From Prorocentrum cordatum (taxonomy: Eukaryota; Sar; Dinophyceae; Prorocentrales; Prorocentraceae), in NCBI GenBank assembly GCA_963575745.1, contig CAUYUJ010000205.1, positions 1 to 61,020 on the forward strand: a stretch of DNA of 61,020 nucleotides, in the 5' to 3' direction. How positions within the stretch are numbered: the stretch's first letter is position 1; every line of letters begins with the position of its first letter. Below are positions 51,880-61,020 of the stretch, piece by piece. Under the pieces are notes generated by a model that worked only from the letters and a program-made list of their open reading frames with translations, was not told the origin of the DNA and ran no database searches. Both the position numbers and the translations under genes were made by a program.

Positions 51880-52488
51880 GTGAAGGCGCTGCTCGGCGGC
51901 GATGCCGCGCTCCAGATCGACCAGGGCGTCGCGGTCACCCAGTCGAAGCGCACGGAGATGGTCGGCCGCATCCACGAGATCTACAGAGCCTCGCACCGCG
52001 AGCACGAGGAGGCGAAGCAGTGGTTCAACGGCGGTGGCTGCAGCGAGAAGGCGATGCAATTGCTCCTGGACGACGTCCAGGCGGAGCCCGTCGCAGTGGT
52101 GGACCAGCCGGCGGCGCATGCGCACGGCCCGGGCGGAGGCGGCGGAGAGACGGTGGCGATGAATGGCGCTGAGCAGCAGCAGCAGCAGGAGGCGGATAAG
52201 GTCAAGGCCCTCTTGAGAGTGCTCCAGCGGTCAAAGGCGGCGGACGAGATCGACAAGTTCGGACTGGGCCACTTCTCGAGGAAGGAGTTGACGTGCCGCG
52301 TGCAGATCGAGCTCGACACCATGGCGAGGTCTGCCTACCTCAGCGCGAGCGGCGACGACGAGCTGATGGGCGACCCCGACAAGCTCGAGCTCAAGGAGGT
52401 CAGCACCGCGGCCAAGAAGCAGAAGGTGACCCTGATGCGCACGGAACCGTTGTGCGACTCGAGCGTGGTGTTGGAGTTCTGGGGCAAG
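51880..52488 (+). CDS. Exon G of the unknown gene
   Basis: Continues exon F in phase: VKALLGGDAALQIDQGVAVT, VGRIHEIYRASHREHEEAKQ, EKAMQLLLDDVQAEPVAVVD, a Gly-rich loop with a Gln run, then VKALLRVLQRSKAADEIDKF, ELTCRVQIELDTMARSAYLS, LMGDPDKLELKEVSTAAKKQ and CDSSVVLEFWGK. The phrase VKALL occurs at both its start and middle, perhaps a short internal repeat. The donor is GGCAAG|GCCATG (GC type). Function unknown. Confidence 0.65.
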
Positions 52489-52700
52489 GCCATGGGAGAG
52501 GGGGGATGGGGGTCCACGCCACCACCGCCACCAACAGGGGTAATGTCTGCAATTGCGTACACGATGCGTCCCCGAGCGAGGGGGGCGACGCGGCCTAGAG
52601 CCTCGAGCTAGTCGTGGAAGCTGGGAAGTAGCGATGCCCCCGGATGGCGGTGGTGGCATCGCCACCCCTTCCCCCCTCCCCCCCGACGGGCCCCCCCGAG
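52489..52700 (+). other. Intron, GC-AG, 212 bp
   Basis: Between GGCAAG|GCCATG and CCCGAG|GTAGTC; splicing gives EFWGK-VVSTSVANLIRHSD in phase 0. It is the one placed intron whose length is not a multiple of three. Contains a repeated word (gatgcccccggatggcggtg). Confidence 0.7.
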
Positions 52701-53099
52701 GTAGTCAGCACGTCGGTGGCAAATCTGATCAGACACTCGGACGTGCTGCCGCTGGTGTGCGAGAACGGCCCGAAGTTGTGGATCGACGGGTCGAACGTGC
52801 AGATCCCCAAGTGCGTGGACTACTGCGCAGCGTGGTCCATGAAGACGGCGACGCAGCAGCCAGCTGCGACGGAGATGGTGGCGCCGAAGAAAAAGGCCAA
52901 GAAGGACGAGAAGACCGTCACGCACGAGTTCGGCAGCGTGGAGCTCCCAGTGCAGGTGACCGCGGTGAGCGGCCCCAAGACGTTCAAGTACAAGGTGCCC
53001 GTGCTGAAGGGCGTGGGCTCGGAGCCAGCGCTGAGCCACGTCGGCGAGTGCTGCAAGCCCGAGTTCACGGACTGGGGCGACGAGGATAGCGACGCCGAG
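52701..53099 (+). CDS. Exon H of the unknown gene
   Basis: Reads VVSTSVANLIRHSDVLPLVC, GPKLWIDGSNVQIPKCVDYC, a Lys-rich patch (APKKKAKKDEKTV, a possible nuclear-localisation signal), SVELPVQVTAVSGPKTFKYK, VPVLKGVGSEPALSHVGECC and an acidic end FTDWGDEDSDAE. Probable GA donor at CCGAG|GACGGC. Without splicing the frame runs on to a stop at 53,208-53,210. Confidence 0.6.
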
Positions 53100-53285
53100 G
53101 ACGGCGGCAAGCAGGACATCGGATGGAAAGCCATTGATGCAGACCCGACGGTCTGTGCTGAGTCGGCCAACGTCCGAGGTTTTGCGCGTGCGAACTCAGG
53201 CGCAGCTTGAGGGCGCAGACGCAACTCCTCCGAGGCGGGCTGACTTGGCGCGGACTGTCGCATCTGTTGCAATGGCGCCTACTAG
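53100..53285 (+). other. Probable intron, GA-AG, 186 bp
   Basis: Borders CCGAG|GACGGC and CCTACTAG|GACGGC share the 8-bp repeat AGGACGGC. Splicing joins DSDAE to DGKGKKNSSFVLGKAAEAVD. An alternative GT donor at 53,151 would also keep phase. Confidence 0.5.
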
Positions 53286-53400
53286 GACGGCAAGGGCAAG
53301 AAGAACAGCTCCTTCGTCCTCGGCAAGGCGGCGGAGGCGGTCGACCTCCGCGCGCGGCGCGCGCCGCGGCCGCGGGCCGCGACGTCGCCGACGTGGAGGA
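53286..53400 (+). CDS. Exon I of the unknown gene, before the assembly gap
   Basis: DGKGKKNSSFVLGKAAEAVD followed by an Arg/Pro/Ala-rich run with a stop (TGA) at about 53,400, where purine-rich sequence starts. The donor is unknown. The rest of the gene may lie in or beyond the gap. Confidence 0.4.
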
Positions 53401-53420
53401 GGTGAAGAGAGGAGGAGGAG

Positions 53421-53520
53421 NNNNNNNNNNNNNNNNNNNNNNNNNNNNNNNNNNNNNNNNNNNNNNNNNNNNNNNNNNNNNNNNNNNNNNNNNNNNNNNN
53501 NNNNNNNNNNNNNNNNNNNN
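53421..53520. other. Assembly gap (100 N)
   Basis: Exactly 100 N, usually a placeholder for unknown length. It lies between GGA-repeat and GAT-repeat sequence, so the join may be unreliable and material may be missing. Confidence 0.99.
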
Positions 53521-53565
53521 GACGGTGGGGTGATGATGAGGATGATGATGGGGATGATGATGATG

Positions 53566-53611
<46 letters not shown>

Positions 53612-54921
53612 GGATGATGATGATGAGGATGATGGTGATGGCGATGTATGGTGGTAATGGTGGTGGTGGCCCTTGGGGGAGATAGGCAAAGGATGGGGGG
53701 CATACCGATGATGAGGAGGAAAGCAGCTGAGACAGGAGGATATGGGCGAGTGCGGCGATGCAGATGAGCGGGAGGGAGGAATTATGAGGAGGGAGAGGGT
53801 GACAGGGAGGAGAATGCGGTGGAGGCGGGGAGGAGACGCTATGCACGGCTATATTTTTTTGAGGGGCGTGGGGCATGAACTACGGGGTAGGGCAGGCAGG
53901 GCGTGATTAGTAATCGGATGGAGATGGTGGACATGGGTAAAACCAGGGGGTGGAGCTGGAGCAGGGATAGCAACGTCGGCACTGGCACGAGCTGGTGTCG
54001 GATGAAGGCGCAGGGCAGTAGCATGCGAATAACGAGGGCGAGGGGGAAGAGCAGACGAAGAGGATTAGAAGGATGATGGGGATGAAGCAAGTGGGGAGAG
54101 GAGGGGGCGGCGGTGGGATAAGGATAACGAAGATGAGGGTGATCAGGAGGAAGGGGGGGGAGGAGGCGGCGGAGGAGGAGGCCTGGCAGACGGCCGAGCG
54201 TGTTCGGGCCGCCTCGGGAGCGCGAGGGAGTCGCCTCGAGGGCGCGCTCTGGACAAACGCCCCCCCCCTCCGATCTCATCTCCTCGTCCTTGCTGTCGGC
54301 GTCGCATCCGCTGCCATCGTCGTTGCCGTTGCCGCTTATGGTGCAATCGTTTCCGCGGATGCCCCGCCCGACCACCGCGACCCCAGCGGGGTCTCCCAAC
54401 GCCTAGCGCTCGCGGAAAATGGGCACGGGCATAAGATACAGTGGGCCGCGGGCCGACAGAACAACGAAAACGCGCATCACATTGAGACTTCCAAACATAA
54501 TAAACAAGCTGCGCGTAGGGAACGATAATGCAACGCACGGTGGGGGCACCCACCAAACACAACCTTACTCACATGGTGTAGGTGAAAAAACATTAGTACG
54601 ACAACGCCGCCGACATAAAACAAAAACAAGGAGGCATGTGGGCGGTGTGGGTTCGGCGCAGGGTGGGGGAGGTCGAAGCCTTGCGTTTGTGGGGGCCTGC
54701 GCAAGTGCATTGGTGCGCCTTATCTCTTGTACGCAGCTTTGTCGCTGTGGATCGGTCGCCTGCCATCGGCGCTCCGGCATCTTTCTCTCGGCGCCAAGCT
54801 ACTGCTCCCAATCGCGCGTGACATTGTCCGGCGGTGCAATTGCGAAACTCACTCGGGCGCGTGGCGCCCAGCACATGAGCGCATTTAGGCATTCGTGGTC
54901 GCTTTTGCCGCGTGTCCGCAG
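53521..54921 (+). other. Low-complexity and unassigned DNA, no gene supported
   Basis: (GAT)n repeats fill 53,521-53,650, purine-rich stretches lie at 53,690-53,850 and 54,060-54,190, and more balanced sequence follows to 54,921. Open frames here are low-complexity or lack any recognisable motif. It ends in tgtccgcag|gcggac, the acceptor of the next exon, so part of it is probably intron. Confidence 0.6.
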
Positions 54922-55757
54922 GCGGACGGTGGCTGGCAAGTTCTGTCTCTGCCGCCGCGCGAGGCCGACCTGGCGCAGTCTTTCCAGACCTTTTTTGTGG
55001 GCTCCGATCCTGCCGACATGCGTCGCGCGCAGTGTCAGGATCTCGGCAGGTCCCTCGAGCTTTTGAGGCGCGCGTATGAATATCTGCGCGACGCGAACGA
55101 GCAGTATGCCGCGGTGCGGTGGGTCGAGGATGCGGCGCGGGGGTTTGCTGACGCGGATGGCGATGCATCTTCTTCCTGGGTCTTTCGCGCCGCCTCGCCG
55201 CGCGCGTGGCCGCGGGGGTCGAGGGCGCCCGCGCTCGCCAGGAGGGCCCTGCGGAAGCCGTGGAGTCGGGCGCTGGTGCGGACTCTGCGGCGCGTTCGCA
55301 TGGCCGCGCAGGCGATGGGGGCGCGGCGGAGGAGGGGTCTTCCGCTGTCGGGGAGGCAGTGCGCGCAGCCGCGGTGGGGGGCGTGGGCGGGCTCTGCGCT
55401 GTCGACGGCCCAGGCTGTGACGATGACGGGGGGGAGGGGAATTGCGTGGGGGCTGCCGACGACGCCGACGGTGGCCTGGTCGAGCGAATGCTGCGCTGCG
55501 GTGGCGCGCGCTGATATGCAATCTGATCTGGGCCGCCAGTGGGGGAAGGTGCAGGCGAGCCTCCAGAAGGCGGAGGTGCTCCTGGCAGAGAAGGCGAAGG
55601 TTGAGGCGCGCGCGAGGCCTCTGGGCGGCATGGGGAATTTCGTGGACCGAGATCTCGACAGGTGCTTGGGGGAAGCGACTCGCGGGCGATGCTCGCGGCC
55701 CTGCCCTTCGACAAGTTGGCGTCGACGTGCAGGCCGCGCATCTCCAGCATCGGCCTC
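54922..55757 (+). pseudogene. Coding stretch of unknown function with three frame changes
   Basis: It follows CCGCAG|GCGGAC. Frame 1: ADGGWQVLSLPPREADLAQS, DMRRAQCQDLGRSLELLRRA, YEYLRDANEQYAAVRWVEDA. Near 55,165 it passes to another frame: SRRLAARVAAGVEGARARQE and an Ala/Gly/Asp-rich part. Near 55,500 it returns: ADMQSDLGRQWGKVQASLQK, AEVLLAEKAKVEARARPLGG. Near 55,667 (a GGGGG run) it passes again: SDSRAMLAALPFDKLASTCR. The helical, charged pieces look like one protein. Indels in homopolymers may be sequencing errors or decay. It may belong to the gene upstream of the gap. Confidence 0.5.
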
Positions 55758-55855
55758 TTGAGAGCCTTGGGGGCCTCGCGGGGCGGAAAGCTTGGATTTT
55801 CGTTTCAGGGGTTCCTTTTTCGGCCCTTCGTGGTGCCATGTTGGGACCCTCTTAG

Positions 55856-56075
55856 GCTGTCATGAGGCCCTTTCGTTTCTTGGGGCCCTCTTGGGAGGCC
55901 TCTTGGGGGCGTCTTGGGGCGTCTTGGCGCCTTCTTGGGCCGTGTTGGGGCCGTCCTGGGCATCTTGGAACGAGCTTTGGGCGTCTCGGGGCCCTGTTTG
56001 TTTGGGCGTCTTGGCGGCCTCTCGGGGCCCTGTTGGCCCGTCTTGGAGCTCTCTTGGACGCGAAAATGTCACGCG
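55856..56075 (+). repeat. Degenerate ~10-12-bp tandem repeat (TCTTGGGGCC)
   Basis: About 18 imperfect units of tcttggggcc/gtcttggcgcc, directly downstream of the preceding coding stretch. No gene is supported here. Confidence 0.75.
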
Positions 56076-56329
56076 CCACCGCGCGACGGGTCCCGGAGGA
56101 ACCGCGGGAAACCCCGGCGAGTTCGAGGATTTGGGGTCCTGTCCGGGCCCCAGGGGCTCCTCAGGACCGAAGACTGGGGGCCTGGGGTTTAGGGAATGAG
56201 GCAAAATATTTGAGGACACGCTCATTCCGCGCCCAAAGGCACGGTGGCAGATTCTACAGGCTTGCGCCACATCAGCCGAGTCGTTTGGCGTTTAGGAGGA
56301 AAACGTCTTTGGTGCCCAAGCGCTGTTCG
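56076..56329. other. No recognisable feature
   Basis: About 250 bp of GC-rich DNA between the decamer repeat and the 3' end of the minus-strand LINE. Nothing recognised. Confidence 0.5.
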
Positions 56330-56406
56330 AACGAACGAACGAACGACGCGCTCCGTCGGCCCAGAGGCCGTCCCGAGACGGGTGGCGCGGTGGCGCCTCA
56401 GCGCCC

Positions 56407-57187
56407 TCAGTTCTGGTACTCGACGGTGCATTCCAGCCAGCGTTTGCACTGCCCCCCACGCCGCCGGGCGCGGTTCTCTGGCTCCCAGTTAAATGCAATC
56501 TGTGCCCACGACTCTGTGTCAGTACTCATGCGTCCAAGCCAACGTACTGCGGCTTTGCGGTGTTCTGCAACCCAATCACGTAGATTCAGACGCGCAACAC
56601 GGTGTTCAGCATCATGCGTAGCCCTCCTCACCCAATCGACCCATGGCTACAGATCCGCATCACAAGCGTGCGAAGCATCGCGGGAAAGAAGACGACGACG
56701 ATGACGATGTAGTCGTTGACTGTCGGTGCTCTCTGCGCCTGGGCATGCGGATAATCATTCTTAGCATTGTCCTTTGTGTTCGACGAATACTGTCCTCGAG
56801 TTCGCGCATCAGCACCCACGTGGCCGAGCCGCACTGGCAGAGCACCGTGTCAGTTACTGAGCTGTCAAACAACCGGAGACTCGCATTTAATGGATAGCTT
56901 CTGTCCGTGAGCTTTGCGCGGTGCTGCATGGAACACTTCCAAGAACAACGAATGCGATTGTTGGTCTCCACTTCATGGGGCCGGTCGAAACCCACCATTC
57001 TGCCAAGATGTTTCATGCTTCCGCTATCAGGAGCAATATCAATGCCTATGTCGCCAATCATGACCTTCGGCTCCTTCGGTCTGCCTGTGCCCCTGGTCGC
57101 GTTGCTTAGAATCTTTGTTTTGTCTGGGTGTAGTTCGAGTCCAACTCTGGCCGCGGCGCCTTTGATGTCCTGGAACATGGTCTTGAG
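56407..57187 (-). pseudogene. LINE ORF2 C-terminal region
   Basis: After the nonsense codon: GLELHPDKTKIL (motif D region), IRCSWKCSMQHRAKL and TQRTMLRMIIRMPRR, the typical thumb and connection of RTE/CR1-like LINEs. Near 56,650 the frame changes, and RWLGRMSTDTESWAQIAFNW, EPENRARRRGGQCKRW completes the usual C-terminal arginine-tryptophan block, with a stop at 56,407. Confidence 0.75.
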
Positions 57188-58408
57188 CTACCTCAGCGTG
57201 CTGGACACGAGGAGACTGTCATCCGCAAAACGTAAATTTGTCAGCTGTGTGTGCTCCGTGAATCCCATCTTCAAGCCCCAACCTTTCCCAAGCCATTTCT
57301 GCTTCACTTCGCTCACAACGTCTTCTATGAGACAATTGAACAACAAAGTGCTCAGCGGGTCCCCTTGTTTCGTTCCACGCTGGATCTCGTAACGCTTGCT
57401 CAGGCAATCAATGCGTATTCTGGCTGTTTGTCCAGTGTAAAGCTTCTGACGCAGAGATATGTATCCGGATGGAACGCCGTGTCGGGCAATCGCGCGCCAC
57501 AAAGAACGGTGTTCAACACAATCAAATGCCTTTTTGAAGTCCAGGGCGGCGAGCCACAAGCCACACTGCCATTCGTGGCATTTCTCCTGAAGCATAGACA
57601 CAGTAAACATGTGGTGCACGGTGCTGAGGCCTTTCCTGAAACCCGCCTGGTCCATACTTTGGCGCTTGTCCAATATAGGGCACAATCTGTAGTATAATAA
57701 CTTTGCAAACAGTTTGTAAAGCAGGGGGATGATGATCATCGGGCGGTAATTGTTGGCATCAGCGACGTCGCCGGCCTTATGCAGTACAGTCACAGCCGAT
57801 TTCTTCCACGATTTCGGCGGGGACGCCGACGGTGAAATTATATTGTTGCGCAGATCCAAAAGTAAAGCTTCGACAGTAACACCAGCATTTTTCAGCATCT
57901 CTGCACATACCCCGTCTTGATCGCAGCACTTACCGTTCTTGAGACTCGCCAACTGCTCGCGCAGTTCTTCAATGGTAAAAGGTTGAATTGTCTCTGCTTC
58001 CAAATCGTTTACATCAGAATCTGGTTCATGTGCTGCCGCAGTGGTACTGTACAGCTTGGCGTAAAAATCGGCAAACACGTCTGCGATGCCCTGCCGGTCA
58101 GTATGAATAGCGCCCGTGCTGTCCGTTATGTGCGTGATCAGCTTCTTTTTCTTGATGGTCTTCAGCTTCGGTATGCTTCTTGTGTCCCTGAATGCTGTAA
58201 GGACCTCCTGGATTCGTGTAGTGGCCTGGCTCCTTCTGACACGCCGGACCTGTTTACGGATGTTCTTGCTCAAAGTTGTTCTTTCTGCTCCTGTCATAGC
58301 TTGCGTCTCCTTCCGTTGCGAAATAAGCCGCTGCAGCTCCATCTCGTCCCTTGAAGGTTGAACTTGACATTTCTGAGCCGCTTGGGCACTGGGAGCAGAA
58401 CCAACCAT
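57188..58408 (-). pseudogene. LINE reverse transcriptase
   Basis: A single frame of 406 codons. Landmarks: ITDSTGAIHTDRQGIADVFA, LKNGKCCDQDGVCAEMLKNA (fingers), YRPMIIIPLLYKLFAKLLYY (motif 2 region), DQAGFRKGLSTVHHM (motif 2a), LAALDFKKAFDCVEHRSLW (motif A), RGTKQGDPLSTLLFNCLI (motif B) and LRFADDSLLVSS (motif C, intact double Asp). The frame ends in a TAG (57,188-57,190), but the following sequence in the same frame is still RT-like (FQDIKGAAARVGLELHPDKT), so the TAG is a nonsense mutation in the palm. Confidence 0.85.
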
Positions 58409-58794
58409 GATCTTCGTGATAACCTCACAATCGGTATCGGGATCCCCAGTGCTTTGATATCTCTGCTCCTCGTTTGGGTCTCCTCGGTAAACCGGCGTGC
58501 ATCAACAGATTTCCAAGGAACTTGCTGTACGTGGTCCTTCTTTTTGGCATTGTGCTTCGGCTTACTCGCAAAACGCATTTTGAGCAGCACTGGTTTGTGG
58601 TCTGATCCCATGTTCAAAACGCCAGTCGAACAAGAATCGAGTACACGAGGCAAAAGCTGAAAGTCCACCAATATATAATCAATTTGTCGCTCGTTGCCGT
58701 TCGCCCCACGGTGCGTGAACATATAGGGATGCCGCTTTGGAAAGAAAGTGTTCGTGATGCTGAAACGTTCTGTGCAAGGTGGCAAAGGTGGCAA
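58400..58794 (-). pseudogene. LINE endonuclease, C-terminal part
   Basis: Reads ERFSITNTFFPKRHPYMFTH, ERQIDYILVDFQLLPRVLDS and NMGSDHKPVLLKM: the IDY strand and the SDH strand with catalytic His of EEP nucleases. The N-terminal two thirds are absent. A frameshift near 58,400 separates it from the reverse transcriptase. Confidence 0.75.
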
Positions 58795-58795
58795 A

Positions 58796-59999
58796 GGTTA
58801 CAAGTTTATGATGTTGATGGTGATGACGAAAAGTTTGTGGAGGAGGAATATGAGGTAGCATGAAAAATGGGGTGGGAAGAAGGAGGACGAGGGCGACGAC
58901 GACTATGATGGACCTGCCCTGAATGGAGAGATGGGGAGGGGATGCGGGGGAGGGGGTCGGAGGGGGCGGAGTGGGGAGGAGAGATGCAGAGTCGTGGAGG
59001 GGGATGGAGGCAGATGCTGTGGAGGTGCCCAAAGGACAACGACGAAGGGTATGGGGAGGGGAATTGGGCGGACAGGGCGGTTCCCGCTTCTCTCGGGACC
59101 GTGGTGTGGGCTGGCCACATTGGCGACTTTGAGAGCATGCCCCGGGCTTGCATGTTGGAGGTTTAGAGGTTCCCTTTCCTCCACCTCCTCCTCCTCCTCC
59201 TTTTCCGCCGGTTCCCGCTTTGTCCGTTTCCCCATCCTTCTTCCTGTTCGGACTGAGGGGCACGAGTAGGCCGTGGGCGAGAGGCTCAGGCCTAAGTGGT
59301 CCGCCCAAGTTTTTACCAGTAGTCGGAGCGCGAACTGTTCGCTCGCATGCTTGATACATTTTCAAGTCGCATAGCGGAACTCCTGGGAGATGTCCGGCTT
59401 GACCCAGGTAGAGCGGTCTCTTGATGAGGGACAAGTGCATGTCGATTTTCGAGGAGGTGGGGGATATGCCGGAAGCGCAGAAAACAACCGCAACGCAGGC
59501 GGGGATAGGGTGTATCGGAAATGCGCTGAGAAACGCGATGATCTGACGCGCCAGTCAAACAATCGCAAACTTAATCCAAAATTTGAGTCAACGCCGCTGA
59601 CGCGCGCGTCGTGCGGGGGAAGTGCCTCGGCCACGAAACACTTGAAGAATGGCAAGTGGAACGTCGCCGAAAAGCGAAACAGGAGCGCGCGGCATGCGCG
59701 TATTACAAAAACTTCAGAATCACGGCGCGCAGTTGGCAAGTGTATCAGCGCAGCGGCACGTGCCACAATAATTGCCGAAATCGGCGTTTCCCGTGGCGTG
59801 TGGCAATGTCGCGCGCGCCGGCAGGGCCTACACCCTGAAGTGCACATCATGCAGACGATGCCCCATCGGATGATTGTGCTATCGAGTCTGCAATGGCGCT
59901 ACACGTGCCGAAATCCGTGGAAGGAGCATTAGTGGGGGACCGAGCGGGCGGGAGGACGATAACGATGAAAATGGGATTGCTAAGAAAAGCGAGGGAAGA
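58796..59999. other. Mixed low-complexity DNA, no gene supported
   Basis: Purine-rich stretches lie at 58,850-59,050 and a CTCCTC run at 59,172-59,205. Balanced DNA with ORFs on both strands (59,390-59,932 plus, 59,850-59,362 minus) shows no domain. Neither ORF has support beyond being open. Confidence 0.5.
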
Positions 60000-60256
60000 G
60001 GGGGACGGAACGGATGAGGAGGAAGGGGAGGAGGAATCAGGGGAGGAGGGAGAAGAAGAGGAGGGAGGAGGAGGAGGATGATGATGAGGAAAAGGAGGAA
60101 GAGGAGGTGGCGGAGAGGAGGCCCAATACGAGGACGAGGACGAGGTGGAGGAGGAGGAGGAGGAGGAGGAGGAGGAGGAGGAGGAGGAAAAGGAGGAAGA
60201 TGGAGGAGGAGGAGGCGGAGGAGGCGGAGGAGGAGGAGGAGGAGGAGGAACAGGAG
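60000..60256 (+). repeat. (GGA)n purine tract
   Basis: About 250 bp of GGA/GAG repeats on the plus strand, like those in the introns upstream. It may mark an intron of a gene continuing to the right. Confidence 0.85.
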
Positions 60257-61020
60257 GAACGCTGCTGTCGTGGCTCGTCATTTTGTTGTTTGGTTGGAGT
60301 GGGGCGCCGCGGCAAGCGTCGTGCCTTGCCTTTTTGTACGCAGCAGTTGGGCTCGAGGAAAATGCCAGGTTTTGTTTGAAATGATGTTGCACGTGCCGGC
60401 TTGTGTGACAGGTGCGGGTGTGGATTCCTAGCGGGGGCGCGTTCTTGGAAAGGGCGTGCTGTTCGGAAGTTTTCCCGTGGGCAGTTTTTGGGCCTGCTAT
60501 TGCTTGCCATTTGCTGTTGTGCAGTGGGATCTGAGGTATTTCATGCGTTCGCCTGCAGTGGTTGCATTGTTTCACTGGGGATTTGATTCTGCACAATGAC
60601 CTGCCCCTGCGGGTTGATGCAGTTGTGTTCTACATTCGTATCTCTCTTAGCAGGAGTGGTCTTTCATTTGTCGGAGCCTCAAAGTTCGGTGGCGTTCCTG
60701 CAAACGGTCGGTTGCGTCTTGCCCCGCAAATGTGAAAGCGGACAGGTAGCCTTCCGTTCGCAGCATGGTTTCTTCATTGTTCTTTGAGCGCGAATATACA
60801 TTCAGTTGTTGGAGCCTCACTGGTTGAGTTCGAGTTGTTCCTCCAAATGTGTGTGTTTCGTGCCCAGTGTGCACTCACATGTCATGTGGAAGAGTCGGAG
60901 AACTGGTGAACCTGCGGAGGGCTATGTGTCGGAGCAAGATGAATCATAGTTCGCAATGGTATAGGCACCCTGTTAGTTCAGGGTGGTGTTCTTGGGGGCA
61001 CGTTTGCCGGGCACGTTTTT
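60257..61020. other. Balanced DNA to window end, no gene recognised
   Basis: Composition returns to normal after the purine tract. Short open frames exist on both strands but none shows a motif or a convincing splice frame. Confidence 0.4.

Larger units (their letters stand above)
56330..58795 (-). mobile_element. LINE retrotransposon, 5' truncated, minus strand
   Basis: Read on the minus strand: the end of an EEP endonuclease, a full reverse transcriptase with FADD, a C-terminal region typical of LINE ORF2, and a 3' end closed by a four-fold GTTC repeat (56,330-56,350; GAAC on the plus strand). A 4-bp tandem tail instead of poly-A is common in RTE-like LINEs. No RNase H is present. The 5' part of the nuclease is missing, so the copy was truncated on insertion. 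One nonsense codon and about two frameshifts inactivate it. No target duplication could be fixed. Confidence 0.8.

Noticed and set aside
59362-59932. Overlapping ORFs of 180 and 162 codons on opposite strands
   Set aside because: Neither has a domain, splice support or codon pattern better than the other; treated as chance.
1-61020. Spliced-leader sequence, rRNA or tRNA genes
   Set aside because: Looked for by eye on both strands and not found. A covariance-model search would be needed to exclude divergent copies.

Overview
This window looks like nuclear DNA of a protist, most probably a dinoflagellate (moderate confidence). The coding exons are GC-rich. The five introns I can place all sit on AG|G junctions and use mixed GT, GC and GA donors. 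Low-complexity triplet-repeat introns are enormous, two LINE-like retrotransposons are decayed, and no bacterial-type operon, rRNA or tRNA was seen. No dinoflagellate spliced leader was found, so the assignment rests on intron style and repeat content. No promoter, terminator, riboswitch or origin could be supported.

Layout. Positions 1-39,672 are a mosaic of interspersed elements. I name them HL1 to HL4 here; these are not database names. HL1 (about 1.0-1.6 kb) starts AACTCGTAGAGCTTCC. It carries a conserved block of about 330 bp, then several ~178-bp tandem monomers, then the inverted copy GGAAGCTCTACGAG, a hairpin with stem CCGGCGGTAA/TTACCGCCGG, and the end CGCCCAGT. HL2 (about 0.4 kb) has the same plan with other termini (ACCTCGTAGAGCTC; stem CCGGCGGTGA/TCACCGCCGG; CGCCAGT). 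HL3 (about 325 bp, GC-rich, with two strong palindromes) runs from TCCCGGAGAGC to GCTCTCCGGG plus ACCAAGT. HL4 (about 400 bp) runs from TCCCGGATAGC to GCTATCCGGG plus ACAAGT. The 5' inverted repeat is at the extreme end, the 3' one is internal, and several copies can be excised by eye to restore an uninterrupted host element, joined T|T with no target duplication. These are the hallmarks of non-autonomous Helentron/Helitron2-type rolling-circle elements. No Rep-helicase gene is present.

Within this mosaic, a 5.8-kb LINE (19,992-25,797) sits inside the hairpin loop of an HL1 copy, flanked by the 6-bp duplication GGTTGA. A 0.4-kb sequence (28,259-28,659) sits in the loop of an HL2 copy. The LINE has an ORF1 coiled coil, an EEP endonuclease, a reverse transcriptase and RNase H motifs in apparently permuted order, broken by stops and frameshifts. 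A likely captured gene fragment lies at 38,170-39,008.

Positions 39,673-61,020 are mostly gene-like. A PHD-finger exon (40,187-40,891) is followed by an array of about 22 palindromic GCGCAAATGC/GCAATTGCGC motifs (41,669-42,535). A multi-exon gene or gene remnant of unknown function then runs from about 43.4 to 53.4 kb, interrupted by triplet-repeat introns and a 100-N gap (53,421-53,520). A further frameshifted coding stretch is at 54,922-55,757. A second LINE, 5'-truncated and on the minus strand, occupies about 56,330-58,795 with an intact FADD motif but one nonsense codon. The remainder is purine-rich low-complexity DNA with no supported gene.
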